Positions 1 to 9,059 of a stretch of DNA of 64,000 nt are shown one piece after another. The position numbers and the translations under genes are program-made. The notes under the pieces were generated by a model. The model worked only from the letters and a program-made list of their open reading frames with translations, was not told the origin of the DNA and did not search any database. The first letter of the stretch is position 1. Each line of letters begins with the position of its first letter. The DNA comes from Eutreptiella sp. 'Long Island Sound 2002' (taxonomy: Eukaryota; Euglenozoa; Euglenophyceae; Eutreptiales; Eutreptiaceae): contig OZ038380.1 of the NCBI GenBank assembly GCA_964036045.1, positions 118,926,699-118,990,698 of the forward strand. Reading direction: 5' to 3'.

Positions 1-2
1 TT

Positions 3-725
3 TCGATTGACCCTCAGCATTTTGTTGATGGATCCACCAGTAGTCCAGGCTATTCGGTGATTGGTGAAAATCCTCGGCTGTTCAAGTTCTGGAGCCTTTC
101 CCGCAGTTTTCAAATCATCACCTCAATTCCCGAGTCAAAATCCACGCTCGCAACCTTTCAATTGACGCCAAGTCGCCTATTCGTTCATCCCGAGAACACA
201 ATGAATTTCACCCTATTTGGAACCTCCAAAGCCGCCGATGATGGCCTTTCAACGCTCTTTAACTATTCCCCGTGGCACCTCTTTCGAAAACACCAAGCCT
301 CAAATTCGCCGTTACAAACACGCTTTCCGTCACGCCAATTTGAAGCCATTGAAGGCAAAATATTTGACACACGCCAACGCATTTTCGTTCCCGCAGTTTA
401 CCGCCGTCTACAAGACTACTCCGAGTTCTACCTGGATGTGGAAGGCACCGATATTCAATCCGCCTTTGTTGGGAGCAACTCCACGGAAATTCTAGACCGA
501 GGCAGGGTCTCTTCCGTTGCGAACACTAACTACAACGAGCTTGAAAAGCTTTTGTTCAAGCACAAGCGTTTCTACCTAAAGCCGTATGAGGTGGACTATT
601 CTCACACCGAAGCCAAGAAGTCTCCACCTACCGCCACCCCGTGGGCTAATCAATTAAGAACCGTGCTAGACAAAGCCAAAGAAGAGAACAAAGACCTCAA
701 AGGATGGTTTGTTATTCCGGCGTGA
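3..725 (+). CDS. Unrecognised ORF, open at the left window edge
   Basis: The frame is open from the first bases of the window to a TGA at 723-725, giving about 240 residues, so the true start is outside. I recognise no domain. The product is mixed hydrophilic with a Lys/Glu-rich C-terminal part and no membrane segment. It lies upstream and on the same strand as the LINE enzymatic domains, so it could be a LINE ORF1-type protein or the end of a neighbouring gene. Base composition is less C-rich than the region after 1800, which leaves open that it comes from another source. Confidence 0.45.
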   Translation, partial: SIDPQHFVDGSTSSPGYSVIGENPRLFKFWSLSRSFQIITSIPESKSTLATFQLTPSRLFVHPENTMNFTLFGTSKAADDGLSTLFNYSPWHLFRKHQASNSPLQTRFPSRQFEAIEGKIFDTRQRIFVPAVYRRLQDYSEFYLDVEGTDIQSAFVGSNSTEILDRGRVSSVANTNYNELEKLLFKHKRFYLKPYEVDYSHTEAKKSPPTATPWANQLRTVLDKAKEENKDLKGWFVIPA

Positions 726-810
726 AACGCTCAAGTGGTTCCCGCCACTTTTCGCATGCTAGGCTCAACTTCCGCCTTTTTTCCTCTCCTTCCTTACATT
801 TCTAGCGTGA

Positions 811-1632
811 TATGTATGCACGGAGCACAACTTCGGGACGCCTACAAGGTCAAAAAAGGACGGCAAAGACTCCTATGAGTTCCGCACGAGCGGCCATCAA
901 ACGATGCCGTATGTTGCCTTACTCCTAAACACCTCTTCCTTTGACGGGTGCCGATATGAAGACATCAATTTTAAGTTTGAACCCTTCCGCTTCGCCGCCA
1001 AGCACGCCCATCCAACGGTGCGGGACCTCCGGTTGCACAAAACACTACGTTTCGAGGTGAGCATAGAGTTCCTTGATCACATTGAACCTTCGCCGCCGGT
1101 GGAGAGAGACAAGTCTCAAGCAAAACAACGCAAAATTGGAGACACCCGTGCATTCATGAAGTTAATGAAAGAAATGTTTGTCCCCGCGCTAGCAAACGTA
1201 TTGGTGAACACCAAGAATGCTTACTACCCGTTTGGCCACATAGTTCCTTCCGAGAGCCCGCATTGGGCCTACTACCGGTTTGATTGGGAACTCCCGGCCC
1301 GCTTTGCTGACGAGCTCATGTTCAAAGTCCGCGAGTGCGCCCCATTCCTCACCGAAGAACTCCTTTTAATGGACATGCACGCTTTGCCGATCACCGAAGT
1401 GTATCGAGCCGTGATCGCTAGGGACCGGAAAGAAAGAATCAAAGACCTACAAGCCCCGGAAATGATCACCATGATGATCGACAACCTGCCCGGAGTACGA
1501 GGCACCTCAGCGCCCTTAGGGACGATGTTCCGGTCTAAAGACTCCTTGGTCGTGGCGATTGACACCACACACGCACTGTGCGACATCATCGGAACCGGGG
1601 TCCAAACGCTAGCTATCCATTTCTTCCACTAA
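811..1632 (+). CDS. Unrecognised ORF upstream of the AlkB-like ORF
   Basis: Open in one frame from 811, with the first ATG at 904 and the stop at 1630-1632 (242 residues from the ATG). In another frame an ATG at 815 opens a short peptide that seems to run on into this ORF after a one-base shift at an A run near 851-856, so the original start may be 815. No domain is recognised. The product is rich in Phe, Tyr and Arg with many charged residues and has no signal peptide. It is in the same frame as the AlkB-like ORF that starts at 1792, with stop codons in the 160 bases between. The two may once have been one reading frame. I read it as the N-terminal part of the LINE protein or ORF1, without proof. 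Confidence 0.45.
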   Translation, partial: YVCTEHNFGTPTRSKKDGKDSYEFRTSGHQTMPYVALLLNTSSFDGCRYEDINFKFEPFRFAAKHAHPTVRDLRLHKTLRFEVSIEFLDHIEPSPPVERDKSQAKQRKIGDTRAFMKLMKEMFVPALANVLVNTKNAYYPFGHIVPSESPHWAYYRFDWELPARFADELMFKVRECAPFLTEELLLMDMHALPITEVYRAVIARDRKERIKDLQAPEMITMMIDNLPGVRGTSAPLGTMFRSKDSLVVAIDTTHALCDIIGTGVQTLAIHFFH

Positions 1633-1791
1633 TGCGGCATTGTTCTCCTTCATGGCATAGATGGGCAATTGGTGGGGCTTTCGTCAAGGTCCGACGGCAA
1701 TACGAGGTCCGCGCCTTCGGGCGCCCCCGAGTAAGCCCACGCAACGCCAGCCCCGCCCTCATACGACCCGACTAAGGCCCCGAAGACCGCC

Positions 1792-2913
1792 GTGCTCCTA
1801 GTGGCCCCAAGATCGGCGCATGCTCTCGACTTACGCGTCCAAGCGGGGTTCCTTGGCCCATACGTGTCGTTCGAACCCACGCGACCTCCCTACGAGCACC
1901 AACAAGCCCACCTCTTTGTCTACGAAAAGGAGAAATCCGCGGTGCTAGCGCATGATTTCAAATATGGAGATGCTGCCTTTGCCCCACTACACCGCAACCT
2001 CCTCGCCCTCGAGAAGATACTCCCCGCTCAAGACCCGGATGTGGCCGAGCACGAGCAACCCATCGTGCAACGCCTCCAAGCGGGCGCCGCCTTGGGGTCC
2101 ACGGCCTCCGTGTCCAAGCTGGTCTCCGCCCTTCGTGATAGGCCCGCAACGGGGCTGACTGAGCGCATCAGCGAGTGGAACGCGGCACCGGACGACGCCG
2201 ACGCCGCTACGCCAACGCCGGGACCAAACCGCATCGAAGAGATGTCCGAGACCAGCGTCCCGCTGCTTGCTCCGCTGGGAGGCGAGGCGACCACCCTCCT
2301 ACCCCCCGACCACGATCCCCCCACCCCATCCTCGGAGATACAAATCGACCCCTGCCTCCCTACTGGTTTTTCTTACGTCCGCGACGTATTCTGGGAGAGC
2401 CAAGAGGAAACGGTAAAAAAGGTTCTCCACGACAACACGTGGGAGAAATACCACGGGCGCTCAGTCCAACACTTCGGCCACGCATACCTCGGCCCGAGCA
2501 AAGTCATCGCCACGTTCCACATCCCGGAAGACTTTTCCTCTATCATCCAAACCTACAATGCCGTGCTGGAGCAACTAGGCCTCTCGCATCCCCCCCCAAA
2601 CCAGATCACAGGCACAATGTATCTCCTGGGAGGGGGCATCGGCTACAACAGGGACGACCCCTTGCTAGGCGACCCGGTGTCCATTTTTGGTTCACAGTTG
2701 GACACCACAATGTTCTTAGAAAACCCCTCCAACGGGGACTCTTTCCGCATCCGCCTCTTTACCCGCTCTCTCCTCGTCCTCACGAGGGCCGCACGCCATG
2801 GGTGGCACCACGGGATACCCCGACAGAGGGAAGACGAAGTCCTTGGGCTAACTGTCCCGCGTACCATCTCTCGGCTCGCTCTAATCCTCCGCCACATCCC
2901 ACAGGCAAGCTAA
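1792..2913 (+). CDS. AlkB-like 2-oxoglutarate/Fe(II) dioxygenase domain, part of the LINE
   Basis: 373 codons. The first about 180 residues have no domain I recognise and end in a Pro/acidic linker. From about residue 185 to 355 the sequence follows the AlkB fold pattern: a GFSYVRD start, a GRSVQHFGHAY block as in ALKBH8-type proteins, PNQITGTMYL, then GIGYNRDDPL where an HxD iron-binding motif is expected, F..RLFTRSLLVLTRAARHGWHHGIP with the distal His, and a final Arg-rich stretch for 2-oxoglutarate. AlkB enzymes remove alkyl groups from nucleic acid bases oxidatively. The first iron ligand is Asn here (YNRDD), so this copy is probably inactive; one base change from CAC to AAC would explain it. 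It lies directly upstream of the endonuclease on the same strand. The AlkB assignment is pattern recognition by eye, but several separate motifs agree. Confidence 0.8.
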   Translation: MLLVAPRSAHALDLRVQAGFLGPYVSFEPTRPPYEHQQAHLFVYEKEKSAVLAHDFKYGDAAFAPLHRNLLALEKILPAQDPDVAEHEQPIVQRLQAGAALGSTASVSKLVSALRDRPATGLTERISEWNAAPDDADAATPTPGPNRIEEMSETSVPLLAPLGGEATTLLPPDHDPPTPSSEIQIDPCLPTGFSYVRDVFWESQEETVKKVLHDNTWEKYHGRSVQHFGHAYLGPSKVIATFHIPEDFSSIIQTYNAVLEQLGLSHPPPNQITGTMYLLGGGIGYNRDDPLLGDPVSIFGSQLDTTMFLENPSNGDSFRIRLFTRSLLVLTRAARHGWHHGIPRQREDEVLGLTVPRTISRLALILRHIPQAS

Positions 2914-3058
2914 CCCACGAAAGACAGAGGGCCGGATACCCGCCTCCTGCACTCTCCAGCCCCCTCTGTCTGAAACCACAAGGGTCGAGGTTCGGTGAAA
3001 CACCGGCCCAGTCACGGCTTCCTCCGTCACCGGCAAGGGGCTAGACGAAGAGCTCGCC

Positions 3059-4371
3059 TTGACCGGAGTACCGGCCGACCAAATTCGGCATTTCCGTTGC
3101 CTCAGCCGGTCCAGCCAGCCCGACCCCCCAGCATCCTCCCAGCCCCCTCCTATCCCGCCCCCCCCGAAGTCCGGTACGCGCCTACAGGAGGGGTACCAAC
3201 GGCCCCACCGCCCTCCCATACCCCTCCCTTCAGAACTGCGTTTTCTGTCCCACAACGTGCAGAAGAAACCTATGGTGAGCAGCCAAATTCTCCGACACCT
3301 CAAGAACGACTTCGACATCCTCTTCCTCCAAGAAATCAATCACACCCCCATCCTCCCCCACGTATACGCCTACGGTCCGGGCACCAAGCCAGCATTGTTT
3401 CGAACATCAGCCAGGACAAACACTCCAGAGGCGAGCACGGGTCCGTTTTGGTTTGCTCCCCCCGGCTCGCCCGTTTCTTTACCCCCCTCCCCCGACTCGA
3501 TACGGAAGGGCTGCTGGCGGCAGCCGTTCTCACCCTCCTGGGGGCCCCACCGACCTTGTTGGTCTCGGTATTCGCCCGGAGCGCGGACGTCCACCGCTCA
3601 AAAATTGAAAACATCCTGCGGCCACTCATGCATCAGTATCCCAACCACCTCCTAGGCGGAGATACCAACTGCATAATGTGCCCTGAGCTGGACGAAGCGA
3701 ACCTCCAAACGGACAACGAGTGGCCATGGCTCCGCAAGCAGGTCACGAGCGACCCGCCATGCCTCATCGATACCTTCAGGCACTTTCACCCGACCGAGCG
3801 GTCTTTCTCCCGATACCCCACCCCGTACAGGGCAAGCAGCAGCGGACTCGACCATATTTTGCTCTCCCCGGCGGCCTCAGAATTTTTTGCCCCCACCTGT
3901 GCCACCATCGAAACCGACAACAAAACGTCAGACCACCACCCAGTCACGTACACCTCTCGATTCCCCCCCCACCCCTTCTCCGAGACACCCACCACTAAGA
4001 GGAAGGTTTTCCGCAAACTGACGGAGCGGGAGCGCTCCAATCACCACGACTCCCTCGCCCCCCTGGCAGGATGGTGCGAGTCTACCCTCCCCCGCTTTGA
4101 GACTCTATCCTCGGCAGACATAGAGCTCTTCACAGATGTGGTGCTGGAAGAAGTAGCGACCAGCTACCACAATATCACCACACCGTCACACCCCACCTCC
4201 TCGGCTCTGGTTAAGAAAATCAAAGCGTCCCTGCAAACCCTGCCCCCCCCCCAACCATCCCAACTACCCCGCTTCCATGGACACACTCAACAAACTCGTC
4301 AAGGAGTGGGAAACCAAAGTGAACAAGGCCGCAACCACCAAAATCCATCGGTGCCTTGTGAGGAAAACTAG
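3059..4371 (+). pseudogene. LINE APE-type (EEP) endonuclease domain, frameshifted
   Basis: The domain begins near 3234 with LRFLSHNVQKK, followed by FDILFLQEIN, the usual first two blocks of apurinic-like endonucleases (Asn and Glu metal ligands). Around 3420-3435 the reading passes to another frame, which continues with GSVLVCSPRLA, LGGDTNCI, SGLDHILLS and SDHHPVT. The last are the catalytic D-x-N, the DxI/L block and the SDH motif. These enzymes nick the target DNA to prime reverse transcription. All catalytic motifs are visible, but at least one frameshift separates the N-terminal third from the rest, and another near 4300 leads into the RT. The stretch before 3230 is a Pro-rich linker from the AlkB-like domain. 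Confidence 0.8.
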
Positions 4372-5862
4372 GATCAATCGCACCATCAACGAGGCGCTCA
4401 ACCCCGTCGAATGCGGTGAAATAACGCTGAAGCGCCCGGGCTCCACGCAGCTCGTCTCCACTACTAAAGAAGTGAGCTCTATTTTTTCTTCCACACTCCT
4501 CAACCTGGGGGGCAGCCTCGAATACGCACCGCCGAGCACACTAGTGAATCACCTGCTCACACACTCCCCCACCTGCCCTCAACCGACAGAAAACACAGCC
4601 CTCTCCCTGACATTACCTGGGAATCATTCCGCAACACGCTCCGGAGGTCAAAGCCCAACAAAGGCAGGTGGGCGGGACTTCACAAACAACTACACTTTGC
4701 ACGTCTCCCCCCCCCCTTTGCAACAATTCATTTGGAGGATATGTAACCACTACCTCCACCAGCCGTTTCCCAAGAAATGGCTCGAGGCCAACATTATCTT
4801 GCTTCTTAAGAAAAGCGACGTGACGAACCCTGTAAATTACAGGCCTATAGCCTTGCTGAACAGCGTTTACAAAAAAATTGCAACACACGCCAACCGTGAG
4901 CTACTGACAGCGGCCATCGAACACTCCATCATACACCCCACCCGGTTTGGCGGGCTTCCCAACAGCAGGTGCCAAGACCACATTTTCAACCTCTTATCCA
5001 CGTTTCGGGAATCAGTCAGTAGCTACAGCCTCTACATTGATTTCAATGAGGCTTTCAACTCCATCCCTCACACCACCCTCTTCACAGTGCTGTCCCGCCT
5101 GAACTTTCCCACGCCCCTTGTAAACCTCATTCAATCCTTGTACCGTGCCCCCCGTGACTTCCCGGTGGTGTCAGGGCACACCCACTCCTCCCACCTGCAA
5201 ACCAGAGGTGTTCGGCAGGGATGCCCCATGTCACCCATCCTTTTCTGTCTTTACCAGAATGTTCTCCTCTTCGCCCTGCCGTCTCACGTCACGGCACCCC
5301 CCCCCCCACAGGAGTCGGGCCACGCCTTCGTTGACGACCCCCTCTATCGATCAGAGGATGGGGACCGCATACAACAAATCTTCAATTTCTTCGACACGAG
5401 GCACAAACACTGGCATTGGCCAAGTCGGAAATACGCTCCTTTTTCACAACCCTCCAACCCCTCCGGCTCACCCTCTTGGAATACATTGTCTTAGTAAACG
5501 TCCAACTCATCCCTATTCCTTTCTACCGCCTCATGGCACACCCCCTGGCCCTGAACGACTTCGGACCCCTCCAGGCCATGATCTGGCAAAATATTGCACA
5601 CGAACCCTCCCCGGACAAGGCCAACAGGATTTTCCGCCTCGTCTCTCCTAAGGACCGCTACACCCCCTTGCCACCAGGGAGGCTTAGGACTCCGCCACTT
5701 CAGTTTTTTCATTTGCATGGCCCCGCTGAACACCGCAATCAGGTACCTCAACGGCGACGGCCCAGCCTCAACAAACGAATCTCTTTCGAAGCGATGCTCT
5801 CCACCACACGCAACCCAATCAAAGACACCGTCATGGACGCTTGCCACACCATCGGCCTCTGA
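4277..5862 (+). pseudogene. LINE reverse transcriptase domain, frameshifted
   Basis: The RT fingers and palm are readable in one frame from 4277 to 5494: KWLEANIILLLKK, NYRPIALLNSVYKKIA, the motif A block YIDFNEAFNSI, the motif B block TRGVRQGCPMSPILF, and the catalytic motif C as AFVDDPLY. The thumb continues in the next frame (5416-5680) and again in another frame from about 5680, where GGLGLRHF matches the typical LINE block after the palm. The frame changes fall at C-rich runs. The catalytic Asp residues are present, so the damage is by indels rather than by loss of the active site. The overall pattern is a LINE-type RT and not an LTR-type RT. Confidence 0.85.
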
Positions 5863-6386
5863 TACCACAGCACCGGCCTCTGGGCCTCCTGCCCCCCCTC
5901 CCTCTTCCTCCCGAAAGAGAAAGTCCAAGTCCGGTTCCTAGCCACCAAACCAGCACCACAATACAGCAAGTTCGGCAACAGGTTGAAACGAACACCCCAA
6001 GACCTAAGGTTCCATCTAGGAACAGTCACGGGGGTGCACACAGAATTGGCCACACTCCAGCTTTCGGACGGCACCACCCACACCATCAAAGACCCCGGTC
6101 TCGCCCGCAACGAAAAAGAGTACACCTTTCAAAACCCAGCCATTTCTGTCCGCCCCCAACTGGCGGGGTACCACAAACTGCGTACCCCCCTCCTTCTCCA
6201 CCCGCAGGAGTACATCCTCAATCCCCCCCCCGGGCCACACGGCGGAGTGCTGCTCGACTCGTCACTGCATGGCGAGCTGTACGTGCTCCCAGATGAACCT
6301 CCCTCCCTCGACCCCGATGACTCGAAGAATGGGGTTGTGAAGCAGCCCTTGCCCTCCTCCCCACATCGTCCCCCGGCACGACATGG

Positions 6387-6790
6387 ATGTACTTGGATGG
6401 CTCAGCGGGCGCCTTGGGCTACGGGTCTGCAGCGAGCCTGTTTTTCTAAAATGGCTCCAGATGGGTGCTGTGCCAAACGTCCCCATACCAGTCCTCAGAG
6501 GGATCGGAGTTCTGGGCGGCTATGATGTCCCTACGGTGGGCCCTTGCATCTCATCCGCACCTCACTATTGCCGTGCTAGGGGACAACCTCCACGTCATCA
6601 CTGTTCTCTCCCCGAGCACCCCCCCAGACCTCCCGTCACGCTCGCCAGCCGGCACGTGAAAATCCTCTCCTCAGTCCCTCCAGGCCTCCCTACGCCCAGG
6701 GATGATCCAGGGTTGGGGGTGGATGAAGGGGCACGCCGGGTTTGTGGGGAATGAAATCTGAGATGCTTCTTCAAAGTGGGCCACCCACGT
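6387..6790 (+). pseudogene. LINE RNase H domain with in-frame stops
   Basis: One frame carries all the landmarks of an RNase HI domain: YLDGSAGALGYGSAASLFF (first catalytic Asp), then EGSEFWAAMMSLRWAL (catalytic Glu), TIAVLGDN (second Asp) and GWGWMKGHAGFVGNE, whose KGHAG..GNE block is the usual C-terminal signature. Three stop codons interrupt it, at 6447, 6657 and 6759. RNase H removes the RNA strand during element replication and is found in I-group and related LINEs downstream of the RT. The region 5863-6386, between RT thumb and RNase H, is open in parts (5983-6525) and has no recognised motif. Confidence 0.75.
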
Positions 6791-7624
6791 GATGATTCAG
6801 GACCCCTCCCTGCTTCCCCCCCCCCCCCGATAGGGTGCATATCCAGAAGCCCCCTCCCCGTCATACACAAACTGACTACCACCTCAATCAAGCACCTCCT
6901 CTCTTGCCACAAACACGAAAACATCGACGCACCGTCCAGCTTCCATTTTTACAACCACACTTCATGGTTCCAAGGCCTCCCTTTCAAATGCTCCTCCGGA
7001 AATTTCAACATGGCGCCGTTTGCTTTCCACGACAACTTGCGCCCTCGCCATTGCCACGCTCTCGCCGACCCGCACCCAATCGATGTCATCTCTTTCGTCT
7101 CACACTGCCCAACGTGCGAACACCTGGTGCAAACCTACATTCAGTGCTGGCGCCCCCCCTTCACCACGGTGGGGTCCCAATCGTGGTCCGTGACCACACA
7201 CGTCGGGGAGAGGCGCAATTTCGTCCGGGGGCTTGTCCCCATGTCCCTGTACACCAAACTCACAACCCCCCCCTCCGGCCGAAGAAAACCAGCACACTGT
7301 CATGACTTAAAACTCGCCCTGAAGGCTCGTGTTCCCCTGCTCCTCAATGTCCTATACCGCACGCTGGAATGGCTAAACGACAACCCCCCCCCAGCCCCGC
7401 TCACCCCCTCCACGGGCCCCAACTCATGGGGACGCCCCTGGTCGCCTTACAGCACGTCACACACCGCCCTACAGCGCCCCCCCCCGCCTACCACCCCCCC
7501 CCCCTCCCGGACAAAGTGGCACACAAGCCTTCAAAGCGCCCCCGTCTTCCATCCCTTGCGGCACACGCCAAAGCTCGGAAACACGTCCGCCAGCCCCGAA
7601 GACCTGTCCGGCCTCTATCGCTGA
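6776..7624 (+). CDS. C-terminal region of the LINE polyprotein with Cys/His cluster
   Basis: 282 open codons after a C13 run where the frame changes from the RNase H frame. Around 7045-7145 there is a cluster of Cys and His residues (HCHALADPH, SHCPTCEHLVQ), which could bind zinc, but the spacing matches no knuckle I can name. The tail is Pro-rich and basic. A second frame (7369-7773) is also open and Pro/Arg-rich, so the real C-terminus is uncertain. The position after RNase H and the continuous coding look make it most likely the end of the LINE protein. Confidence 0.45.
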   Translation: MGHPRDDSGPLPASPPPPIGCISRSPLPVIHKLTTTSIKHLLSCHKHENIDAPSSFHFYNHTSWFQGLPFKCSSGNFNMAPFAFHDNLRPRHCHALADPHPIDVISFVSHCPTCEHLVQTYIQCWRPPFTTVGSQSWSVTTHVGERRNFVRGLVPMSLYTKLTTPPSGRRKPAHCHDLKLALKARVPLLLNVLYRTLEWLNDNPPPAPLTPSTGPNSWGRPWSPYSTSHTALQRPPPPTTPPPSRTKWHTSLQSAPVFHPLRHTPKLGNTSASPEDLSGLYR

Positions 7625-8253
7625 AACGCAACACCGCAAGCCAACCTCGGCCAGAGCCCCCGCCCCCCAAACGGCCGCTCACAATCCGGGACATGTTCAA
7701 CCTCCCCCCCCCCCCTCGGCCAGCACGCCCCTCGCCGCCTCCGCCCCTGTTTCCGCCCCTTCTCCCCGCATAACAAGGTACTTCGCACCAGCCCCCCCCT
7801 CCCCCGCGAGCACAAACTCACAATCGTCCTCATCTTCGTCCAACGTATCATCTCTTTGAAAAAGCCACACTTACACGTTTCTCTCACGCCAGCCCCCAAC
7901 AGCCCTAACACGGCGCAACCAATCAGTACTACCACACTGGCACTCACCAGTCACTTCTGCAAATGAATCCCTCCCCCAAGCCACCCCCTGTGCTCAAGCC
8001 GTCATGCTCTAACCCCCAACCCGCAACCGTACAGCCTTCGGGAATCAGGCAGAGACCACGGCTCTGCGGTTGTCTATAACAGGGCTGCCAGGTCTCATTG
8101 AGATAAGGCAGAGGAGGACAGCAGCGTGCAGCGGTACTCAGCCCGCAATTAAACTTGGTTTTCGGCTCCCGCCCCTCCCTGAAAAAGCTTGGCGCGCAAG
8201 AGCCTTTCTCCCCGGCCTGGCCAGCCACAAAAAGCGCCGTTCAGTGCAAAAAA
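7625..8253 (+). other. LINE 3' untranslated region
   Basis: About 630 bases with no convincing ORF. It starts C-rich like the LINE coding part and becomes balanced in composition. It ends in CAAAAAA at 8247-8253, after which the sequence aligns with the family A element. The short A run is what is expected of a LINE 3' tail, but an accidental A run cannot be excluded. Confidence 0.4.
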
Positions 8254-9056
8254 CCGAACAGAGCTAATAGTCATCCTGTCCAGGAGGGTTCGCCAGTACT
8301 CGTTGCCCCCATGGGCTCCCCAATCGGGGGAACATGGGACCATACGGGAACATTCCAAGGCCACCTTGGTCAAGACCTTCCCAGTTCACCGAACCTGGGA
8401 TTCCCGTAGGCCATCCCGAAAGAGGGCTAGTAAAATTTGTGGCTGCAGTTCCTCCCCTTGCTGCAGTAAAGGTGCAGGACATGTTCCTTGTCGCTGGCGA
8501 AGAACTCCACACTCAGGTCTTCTCTAGAGTAACCCAACTCCTTCAGAACTTGGTCTAGGACTTCCCCCGATAGTTGATAGTCCTCAGTTTTGGAGGCCGC
8601 CATCATGTTCGAGGGCTCCTCCTTTGATACCCCAAAGTAGCTCGAGGTGTTCTCCGACTGCTCCAGTGGTACGGACACTCTGCCACTGCCGTGGTCCACG
8701 TAGAGGAGGTAGGGCGCTTGCAACGTCAGAGATTGTATCTGGGAGTGCTGCACGAAGAAGTCAGTCCCCAATACAAAGTCGAAGGCCTCGGTGTCCATCA
8801 CATAGAACCGATGGGCGATAGTTCGGGAGCCCATAGGTACCTCCACGTCACAGTCCCCGCAGCTGTGCACCACATGTCCATCCCCCATTCCTATAGCCGC
8901 GGTGGTCATGGTGTTCTTCAGGCTCCCACAAGGTAAAGTTTTCTTGGCCACTATAGATATGGTGGCTCCAGTATCAAATGCCCCCAGGTATTCATGTCCC
9001 CCTACTCAGATACGTACCCAGAACACCAGGTCCAGGGCCCCACCGGAGCGTCCCTG
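8254..9056 (-). pseudogene. A1 protease region (start of pol)
   Basis: Retropepsin of the aspartic protease family, which in LTR elements cuts the Gag-Pol polyprotein. The active-site block DTGATISIV is encoded at about 8950-8976, followed by a flap-like stretch and FDFVLGTDFF. It lies in the same frame as gag, directly after the gag UGA stop. A CGA-to-TGA change upstream of DTG and a TGG-to-TAG change near 8427 break it. The coding sequence stops abruptly at 8254, so RT and later domains are missing. Confidence 0.8.
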
Positions 9057-9059
9057 TCA
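9057..9059 (-). promoter_or_regulatory. In-frame UGA between gag and pol of A1
   Basis: The gag frame ends with Glu-Phe-UGA and the protease frame continues in the same phase with CAG GGA CGC. A2 has the same stop at the homologous place. UGA followed by C is a known leaky context, so this is a candidate readthrough site. In A1 gag is already closed earlier at 9348, so it cannot act in this copy. Confidence 0.5.

Larger units (their letters stand above)
1..8253 (+). mobile_element. Decayed non-LTR retrotransposon (LINE), left end outside window
   Basis: The + strand codes in order for two unrecognised ORFs, an AlkB-like domain, an APE-type endonuclease, a reverse transcriptase, an RNase H and a Cys/His-containing C-terminal region, broken by frameshifts and stops. 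Endonuclease plus RT plus RNase H is the layout of I-group and related LINEs, which integrate by target-primed reverse transcription. The coding part is strongly C-rich, with many C runs of 7-13 that coincide with frame changes. The right end is placed at a six-A run (8248-8253), because homology to the family A LTR element begins directly after it. The LINE therefore probably inserted into A1. The left target-site duplication cannot be seen. Whether the first two ORFs belong to the same element is an inference from position only. Confidence 0.75.
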
